Part shown: in pieces, positions 59,601 to 64,000 of the stretch | How the letters are laid out: the number at the start of each line of letters is the position of its first letter | How positions within the stretch are numbered: position 1 is the first letter of the stretch | Source of the DNA: Streptomyces misionensis | GTDB taxonomy: Bacteria > Actinomycetota > Actinomycetes > Streptomycetales > Streptomycetaceae | Assembly: GCF_900104815.1 (NCBI RefSeq) | Contig: NZ_FNTD01000004.1 | Coordinates: 5,951,001-6,015,000 of the forward strand | Length of the DNA: 64,000 nucleotides | Direction of reading: 5' to 3' | Position numbers and translations under genes: made by a program | Notes under the pieces: model-generated | Told to the model about the DNA's origin: nothing | The model's database searches: none | What the model saw: the letters and a program-made list of their open reading frames with translations, nothing else

Positions 59601-61635
59601 CCTGCTCCACGAGATCGGCCGGGAAGCGGGTGCGCAGCGCCTCGTGCCGCCGCTCCAGCAGATCCAGGGCCCGCTGCACGTCGTCGGTGCGGGCCCCCTC
59701 GGGCAGGTCGATCAGCAGCGGGGAGACCCACTCGGCGCCGCCCGGCTCCAGCCGGTCGAGGAAGGCGAGCCGCTGCTGGCCGAAGGAGAACGGCAGGCGG
59801 CCCTCGCGGGGTACGGCGACGAACGGCTCGTCGGCCGACGCCTCCTCGATCAGCCGCGCCTGCGCCTCCAGCGTGGAGGAGGTGAACAGGGCGGCGAGTT
59901 CGATCGCCGCGCCGGACCGGTCGCGCAGCCGCGCGGCGAGCCGGGTCAGGCTCAGCGAGGTGCCGCCGAGCTGGAAGAAGTCGTCGCCCGCGCCGGGGTC
60001 GGCCACGCCCAGCACCTCGGTCCACACCTCGGCGACGGTGCGCTCCTCGTCGGTACGGGGCGCGATGTGCTCCTGGGCGGCCGACAGCTCGGGCGCCGGG
60101 GCGGGCAGCGCGGCGCGGTCGACCTTGCCGTTCGCGGTCAGCGGCAGTTCGGTGAGCGGGACCAGCTGGGTGGGGACCAGCGCCGCGGGCAGCCGGCCCG
60201 CCAGGAACGGCCGCCAGTCGCGCGGCGGGCGCCCGTCACCGGTGACGCCGTAGGCGACCAGGCGCATGCCGCCGTCGTGTGCGGGCGCGGCGACGACCAC
60301 GGCCGCCTCGACGTCCGGGTGCGCCAGCAGGGCCGCGGAGACCTCGCCCGGTTCCACCCGCACCCCGTTGACCTTGACCTGCTCGTCGGCGCGGCCCCGG
60401 TACTCCAGGGTCCGGTCCGAACGCCAGCGCACCAGGTCGCCGGTGCGGTACAGCCGGGAGCCGGGCGGCCCGTAGGGGTCCGGCACGAACCGCTCGGCGG
60501 TCAGCCCCGGGCGGCCCAGGTAGCCGCGGGCGACCCCGGCACCGGCCGCGTACAGCTCGCCGATGACACCGACCGGCACCGGCCGGCCGCCCGGATCGAG
60601 GACCAGCACCCGCATGCCGTCGAGCGGACGGCCGATCGGGACGGGACCGCCGTCCTGCCCGGCGTCGTACGCCTGGGCCGTGATGTCGATGGAGCACTCG
60701 GTCGGGCCGTACGTGTTCCAGATCCGCAGGTCCGCGCTGCCGACGCGGTCCAGCGCGCGCCGGCACAGCTCCGCGTGCAGCGGTTCCCCGGCCGAGAACA
60801 GCAGCCGCAGCGCGGACAGTTCGGCCCAGGCGGGCTCGTCGACCAGCAGCCGCAGCACCGACGGCACCACCTGGAGCACGGTGATCCCCCGGTCCGCGGC
60901 GCAGCGCACCAGGGCCGCCGGGTCCCGCTCGGCCCCCACCGGCGCGAGGACCAGGGTCGCCCCGCCGACCAGCGGCGCGAACACCTCCCAGGTGGCGGCG
61001 TCGAAGCCCATCGTCGTCTTCTGGAGCACCCGGTCGCCGGGGCCGATGCCGTGCTCGCGCACGCTCCAGCGCACCCGGTTGGCGATGCCCTCGTGGGTGA
61101 CCACCACGCCCTTGGGCCGGCCGGTGGAGCCGGAGGTGTACACCGCGTAGGCGGCGCCGTCGGGGTCGGCCGGGGTGTCCGGCGCGTCGGCGGGCAGGGC
61201 GGCGAGGGTGTCGCGCCGCTCCGCCAGCCCGAGCGCCGCAGTGCCGAACAGCGTCCCGGTGGGCGCGGACTCGGTGATCACCAGGGCGAGCCCGGCGTCC
61301 GCGGCCATCCACTCCAGCCGTTCGGCCGGGTGCGCCGGGTCGAGCGGTACGTAGGCGGCGCCGGCCTTCCACACCGCCAGGAGGCTGACGACGAGGTCGA
61401 GACCGCGGTGCAGATGCACACCGACCAGGGACTCACGCGTGACACCCGAGCGGCGCAGCAGCACCGCGAGCCGGCGCGCGCGGGCGTCCAGCTCGGCGTA
61501 GCTGTGGGAGTCCCCCTGCGCGGTGACGACCGCGACGGCGTCCGGAGTCCAGGCAGTCTGCCGTGCGACGACTTCGGCGAGCGTGGCGAGATGGGCGGTG
61601 TCGGTTGCGTCGTCCTGACGGATCTGCGTGGTCAT
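56623..61635 (-). CDS. NRPS, A-T-C-A-T
   Basis: 1670 aa. It begins directly with an adenylation domain (about 20-510; specificity residues DAWQFATID, close to known Gln codes), a carrier domain with GGTSLS near 560, a normal condensation domain (590-1020, HHIACDGWS near 739), a second adenylation domain (1050-1560; DLPKVAEVG, Asx-like) and a carrier with GGNSILG near 1602. ATG 61635 is chosen for its AGAGGA site; 34 extra codons upstream are open but not protein-like. The preceding NRPS ends in a lone C domain, so the first module is split across two proteins (C | A-T). The next NRPS overlaps its stop. No tailoring domain is present. Confidence 0.92.
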   Translation of the reverse strand: MTTQIRQDDATDTAHLATLAEVVARQTAWTPDAVAVVTAQGDSHSYAELDARARRLAVLLRRSGVTRESLVGVHLHRGLDLVVSLLAVWKAGAAYVPLDPAHPAERLEWMAADAGLALVITESAPTGTLFGTAALGLAERRDTLAALPADAPDTPADPDGAAYAVYTSGSTGRPKGVVVTHEGIANRVRWSVREHGIGPGDRVLQKTTMGFDAATWEVFAPLVGGATLVLAPVGAERDPAALVRCAADRGITVLQVVPSVLRLLVDEPAWAELSALRLLFSAGEPLHAELCRRALDRVGSADLRIWNTYGPTECSIDITAQAYDAGQDGGPVPIGRPLDGMRVLVLDPGGRPVPVGVIGELYAAGAGVARGYLGRPGLTAERFVPDPYGPPGSRLYRTGDLVRWRSDRTLEYRGRADEQVKVNGVRVEPGEVSAALLAHPDVEAAVVVAAPAHDGGMRLVAYGVTGDGRPPRDWRPFLAGRLPAALVPTQLVPLTELPLTANGKVDRAALPAPAPELSAAQEHIAPRTDEERTVAEVWTEVLGVADPGAGDDFFQLGGTSLSLTRLAARLRDRSGAAIELAALFTSSTLEAQARLIEEASADEPFVAVPREGRLPFSFGQQRLAFLDRLEPGGAEWVSPLLIDLPEGARTDDVQRALDLLERRHEALRTRFPADLVEQGPRLAAPGRVELTETTAERAALGGLLAERFARGFDLERGPLWRAVLVRFPQGAPLLVITVHHIACDGWSSVILEREFTEAHAAFAAGRSPGLPELPFGYVDYAAWQRSRLTEDRLAADAAHWRETLAGHTPLPLPTDHRRPARRDHRGAVVPLTIPADVVRPLTELGREHGATLFMTLLTAFATLLARHSGENDIVVGTPVVGRTRPETEHLVGFFLNSLPLRVDMDGGLGFDEALRRVRAVTLDAFAHQELPFDRLVEEVQDGRDPSRTPVYQAAFDLLDAELTTAGVDFGELAELGDSWRIAKTDLSLFLRPRADGTIVGVLEYATALFEHATVERFGAQLVRLLTHAAAAPGTRLAELEMLDDAERHRQLVEFNAGAGETLADPEDRTVLEMIEARAAERPNAPALRGERTVTFGELDTAANRIAHRLRDSGVGGESVVGVLLDRGPDLIGAFLGSWKAGAGYLPLDPEHPAERVAAMLADAGAGVLITSAAHGARVAHLFPGELVVLDRDRELLGRLPAAPPARRSDPRATAYVIFTSGSTGRPKGVRVEHRGLANHVAWAVRDLAGRGGTGAALFSSTAYDLVVPNLYAALAAGQPLHLLPAGLDLADLGATLAAHAPYSFLKLTPGHLEILSHQLTDEQAAGLAEVVVVAGEAFPGEAASRWLGLLGPGRLVNEYGPTECSVGTCVHPVDEPVEGTVPIGRPLPGMSMYVLDDGLRPVPTGGVGELYVGGTGVARGYTGRPGQTAERFLPDPYGRPGDRLYRTGDLARRLPDGTVEFLGRVDHQIKVRGHRVEPGEIESVLVAHPGVREAVVLAGQGLTAYTVPAGPQPPSAGELTEHCARSLPAYMVPTDFVAIDAVPLTPNGKLDRAALPDPAAADAAAGHTGPRDIVEERIAAVWAGLLGQEPGMDDDFFHSGGNSILGIRLISAIQNEFQVALPLRALFEDPTPARLARAVEALVQAELDGTDTDGSSPNLPHSSQTKEHSA

Positions 61636-61839
61636 CTTGGGATTCCTCTGCTGGACAGCTGCGGCCGGACGGTGGGGCACGGCGGGTTCGGGAGCACGGA
61701 GGCGGGCGTGCGTCCCCGAGCGGCGTACGTCTGACATGCGGCGAAGACGCGGAAGCGGACGGCGGGGCCAAAACGAGGGGGCCCGGAGGACAAAAGGGAG
61801 CGCCGGCCCGTCGGGGGAACCGGGCCGGCGCGCTCGGGG
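61636..61839. other. Gap between mbtH-like gene and NRPS gene
   Basis: 204 bp. Holds the hairpin described separately and the ribosome site for ATG 61635. No gene seen; an independent promoter for the two big NRPS genes may lie here but none stands out. Confidence 0.4.
61800..61831 (-). terminator. Intrinsic-type terminator or attenuator after the MbtH gene
   Basis: GCGCCGGCCCG (61800-61810) and CGGGCCGGCGC (61821-61831) make a perfect 11-bp stem with a 10-nt loop. In the transcribed minus strand it is followed closely by CTCCCTTTTG, giving a short U-run. It begins 9 nt past the MbtH stop and precedes the two large NRPS genes. Confidence 0.7.
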
Positions 61840-62076
61840 TCAGGACGCGAGCGGGGCGCCCTCGTCCTGGCTCTGCTCCATGCGCAGGCGGAGGCTGAGC
61901 GGACGCATGTCGGTCCAGACCTCCTCGATCCGCTGGAGGCACGCCTCCTTGGGGCCCTCGGTGCCCTCCGCGTGCCAGCCGGCGGGAAGGTCACGGTCGG
62001 CCCACCAGATCGAGTACTGCTCCTCGTCGTTGCGGACCACGCGGTAGGCGCGCTCGTCGTTGTGGCTCTCACTCAT
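61840..62076 (-). CDS. MbtH-family NRPS adenylation partner
   Basis: 78 aa. Conserved core NDEEQYSIWW-x5-LPAGWHAEG, CLQRIEEVWTDMRPLSLR. The family binds adenylation domains and is needed for their solubility and activity. The usual WP after the serine is WW here. ATG 62076 with GGGAG upstream. It lies between the LLM oxidoreductase and the A-T-C-A-T NRPS, and presumably serves several A domains of the operon. Confidence 0.95.
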   Translation of the reverse strand: MSESHNDERAYRVVRNDEEQYSIWWADRDLPAGWHAEGTEGPKEACLQRIEEVWTDMRPLSLRLRMEQSQDEGAPLAS

Positions 62077-62195
62077 GGTGGCTGACTCCCTGTCGGATGA
62101 TGATGCGCCGGCCGCCGCGCGGCCCACGCCCGGTACAACTGTTCGGGTGGCGGCTATATCGCGCCCATACGGCCCATACGCCGGATCGATGCGCC

Positions 62196-63239
62196 TCAGC
62201 CGCGGCGGTTTTTCAACTCGGCGAGGAATTCCAGGCTTTTCAGGGTCTGCTCGGTGCCGACACCGAAGTCGACCAGGCAGCCGATCTCGTCGACGCCGAC
62301 CTCCTGGAGGAGATCCACCACCCGCTCGCCCTGTTCGACGGTGCCGAACATGCCCTGCCGCTCGAAGAACCGGGTGAACCCGCGCTCCACGAGATAGGCG
62401 ACGTCGGACTCCTTGATGTCGGCGGAGTCGAAGGTGCCCGGGCGGTTGCCGATGGAGCCGGAGATCAGCCCGAACGAGGTCTTGAGATAGCCCGACAGCG
62501 GGCCCCGGACCAGCTCGCGGACCTCCTCGGTGGAGGAACCGAGGAACGTGTGCAGCATCAGCACCACGTGCCCCGAGCCCTCCGCGTGGTGCGCGCGGTA
62601 CGACTCCCGGTAGGCGGCGATCTTCGTGCGCAGCTCGTCGATGTCCTGGCTGAGCAGGTGCGTGAGGACGCCGCCGCCCTGCGCGCCGGCCTTGCGGAAG
62701 GTGTCGGCGCTGCCGGCGCTGGTGATCCAGAAGGGCAGCTCGGGCTGGACCGCCGGCGGGAAGACGCGCACCTCGGCGGGTTCGTTCTTGCCGTCGGGCA
62801 GCGTCACCGACTCCCCGCGCCACAGCCGGCGCACCATGTCGATCGTCTCGTCCATCACCTCGCGGCGCGTGCTGTGCGCGTCGGGCCGCATCACGAAGTC
62901 GGCCGGGTGCCAGCCGGAGGCGAAGGAGATGCCGACCCGGCCGCCGGAGAGGTTGTCGACGACCGACCAGTCCTCGGCGATCCGCAGCGGGTGGTGCAGG
63001 GGCGCCACCACGCTGCCGGCCCGGATCTGGACCCGCTCCGTGGCCACGGCGAGCGCCGCGCCGGTGACCGCCGGGTTGGGGTAGAGGCCGCCGAAACGGT
63101 GGAAGTGCCGCTCGGGAGTCCAGACGGCGGTGAAACCATTGCGGTCCGCGAACCGGGCGCCTTCCAGGAAAAGTTCGTAGCGATCCGCGCCGCTCGTGTC
63201 GTCACTGTCGTTGGCGAAATAGAAAAGGCTGAAATCCAC
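62196..63239 (-). CDS. LLM-class flavin-dependent oxidoreductase (natural-product subfamily)
   Basis: 347 aa luciferase-like TIM barrel. It begins VDFSLFYFANDSDD and contains FTAVWTPERHFHRFGGLYPNP (about 40-60), SVVDNLSGGRVGISFASGWHP (about 102-122) and PFWITSAGSADTFRKAG, all typical of the subfamily that accompanies NRPS and PKS clusters. It uses FMN supplied by a partner reductase. The reaction here (hydroxylation or oxidation of a bound residue) is unknown. GTG 63239 has a GAGGAG site 5 nt upstream; the open frame continues 15 codons further without a better start. Confidence 0.88.
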   Translation of the reverse strand: MDFSLFYFANDSDDTSGADRYELFLEGARFADRNGFTAVWTPERHFHRFGGLYPNPAVTGAALAVATERVQIRAGSVVAPLHHPLRIAEDWSVVDNLSGGRVGISFASGWHPADFVMRPDAHSTRREVMDETIDMVRRLWRGESVTLPDGKNEPAEVRVFPPAVQPELPFWITSAGSADTFRKAGAQGGGVLTHLLSQDIDELRTKIAAYRESYRAHHAEGSGHVVLMLHTFLGSSTEEVRELVRGPLSGYLKTSFGLISGSIGNRPGTFDSADIKESDVAYLVERGFTRFFERQGMFGTVEQGERVVDLLQEVGVDEIGCLVDFGVGTEQTLKSLEFLAELKNRRG

Positions 63240-63337
63240 CTCGGCTCCTCGGTCCGAATCGGGTGCGCAGGGCGTTCTCCGCACCCGACGAAGACCGTAG
63301 AAGCCGGGGATATCGGTGCGGTTTCACCCTTCTTTCG

Positions 63338-63353
63338 ACGGCCCGGGGGCCGT
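63338..63353. terminator. Short hairpin after the NRPS stop
   Basis: ACGGCC and GGCCGT close a 4-nt loop immediately beyond the NRPS stop at 63362 on the minus strand. Too short to be a convincing terminator; may be an mRNA end-protecting stem. Confidence 0.3.
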
Positions 63354-63361
63354 GTGTCCGG

Positions 63362-64000
63362 TCAGGCGCCGCCGAGTGCGAGCAGCGCCGCCAGGTCGTC
63401 CTCGTCGGTCAGCGGAACGTCGGCGACCCGCCGTTCGGGGTCGTCCGCCGCCGCCCGCAGGAAACGCTCGTAGCACCGGGCGAAGCGCTCGACGCTCTCG
63501 TGGTCGAACAGGTCGGAGTCGTAGGTGAGCACCCCGACCAGACCGTGCACGCCCTGGTGCAGGGTGAGCATCAGGTCCAGCTGCCCCTCCTGGCTGGGCT
63601 CGTCGATACGGCTGACCCGCAGGCCCGCGAACTCGGCCGGCGCGCCCTCCGGTTCGCCCGGCGCCGGGGGCGGGAACCGCGCGTCGAGGCTGCTCATCTG
63701 CAACAGCAGCGCGCCCAGCCGCACGAGCGGCCCGCGCCGGCCCGGCAGCACCGCGCCGGCCGGCAGCCGGACGTGCCGCATGCCCTCCAGCAGCTGCCTG
63801 CCGCTCTCCTTGGCCAGCACCGCGAAGGTGGTGTCCGCGCCGACCCGGACCCGGACCGGGATGCTGTTCAGATAGCAGCCGAAGACCGCGCGGTCGGGGC
63901 GGGCGCGGGTGCTCGCCGGGGTCCCCACCATGATGTCCTGCTCACCCGTCCAGCGGGCGAGCAGCGCCAGGTAGGCGGCCAGCAGCAGCGGATAGGGCCG
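63362..64000 (-). CDS. NRPS C-terminal end: condensation domain (partial, cut by window edge)
   Basis: The last 212 residues of an NRPS whose start lies outside the window. They show the second half of a condensation domain: LLAAYLALLARWTGEQDIMVGTP (C4 region), FGCYLNSIPVRV (C5), then LDLMLTLHQGVHGLVG and a closing helix VERFARCYERFL. Only about 20 residues follow, with no A, T or thioesterase domain, so the protein ends in a C domain. The next NRPS in the operon begins with A-T, so this C domain most likely works with it in trans; a terminal release-type C domain is the alternative. Confidence 0.85.
   Translation of the reverse strand, partial: RPYPLLLAAYLALLARWTGEQDIMVGTPASTRARPDRAVFGCYLNSIPVRVRVGADTTFAVLAKESGRQLLEGMRHVRLPAGAVLPGRRGPLVRLGALLLQMSSLDARFPPPAPGEPEGAPAEFAGLRVSRIDEPSQEGQLDLMLTLHQGVHGLVGVLTYDSDLFDHESVERFARCYERFLRAAADDPERRVADVPLTDEDDLAALLALGGA

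Noticed and set aside
33134..64000. Epimerisation, heterocyclisation, N-methylation or PKS domains
   Set aside because: I searched the proteins by eye for their core motifs and found only C, A, T and the PBP-type domain.
1..64000. tRNA, rRNA, CRISPR, transposase or phage genes
   Set aside because: None recognised. The only repeats are NRPS module copies and short hairpins.

Overview
The window looks like a Streptomyces-type actinomycete chromosome. GC is very high with strong GC3 bias, GTG starts and 4-nt stop/start overlaps are common, rare TTA codons occur, two SARP regulators are present, and a mycothiol-type maleylpyruvate isomerase sits in a gentisate operon. I saw no tRNA, rRNA, CRISPR array or insertion sequence.

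Region 1 (1-13.4 kb) looks like a compact, undescribed biosynthetic locus. On the minus strand is an ECF importer (S, T and the start of A). Divergent from it is a run of genes: a thymidylate-synthase-fold protein, a radical SAM protein, a SAM methyltransferase-like protein, a HAD phosphatase, a P-loop kinase, two tandem FemAB/GNAT-like acyltransferases, a convergent phytanoyl-CoA-dioxygenase-like oxygenase, an MFS exporter and an ATP-grasp ligase. The thymidylate-synthase-like protein keeps the catalytic Cys, Arg and His at exact spacing but has Asp where uracil-specific enzymes have Asn. That is the swap seen in (d)CMP hydroxymethylases, so a cytosine nucleotide substrate is likely. With aminoacyl-transfer-type and ligase-type enzymes next to it, a peptidyl-nucleoside or pyrimidine antimetabolite is my best guess. 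Five of the genes (S, T, radical SAM, oxygenase, exporter) carry an in-frame TTA codon, which points to bldA control.

Region 2 (13.4-18.2 kb) is ordinary aromatic catabolism: an IclR regulator divergent from a gentisate operon (gentisate dioxygenase, fumarylpyruvate-type hydrolase, maleylpyruvate isomerase, 3-hydroxybenzoate 6-hydroxylase type monooxygenase).

Region 3 (18.5-27.7 kb) is regulatory: a small membrane protein, a NarL-type two-component pair, a 1000-residue SARP/AfsR-like protein, a tiny secreted peptide with a duplicated EVPWT motif, an orphan MacB-type ATPase and a second SARP.

Region 4 (27.7-64 kb) is a minus-strand NRPS operon running from the right edge leftward: the C-terminal end of an NRPS, an LLM flavin oxidoreductase, an MbtH protein, a 1670-aa NRPS (A-T-C-A-T), a 7830-aa seven-module NRPS, a carbamoyltransferase, an MFS exporter, a SyrP/TauD-type hydroxylase, a type II thioesterase, a phosphopantetheinyl transferase and a small unknown protein. 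The large NRPS ends in a fused penicillin-binding-protein-type (beta-lactamase fold) cyclase domain, a family I know mainly as stand-alone enzymes. It has six condensation domains with an unusual xHxxxEGW active-site motif and three near-identical glycine-type modules. No epimerisation domain is visible. From specificity residues the visible assembly order reads roughly Gln-like, Asx-like, Thr-like, Gly, Gly, Gly, unknown, aliphatic, Asx-like. I do not recognise the product.
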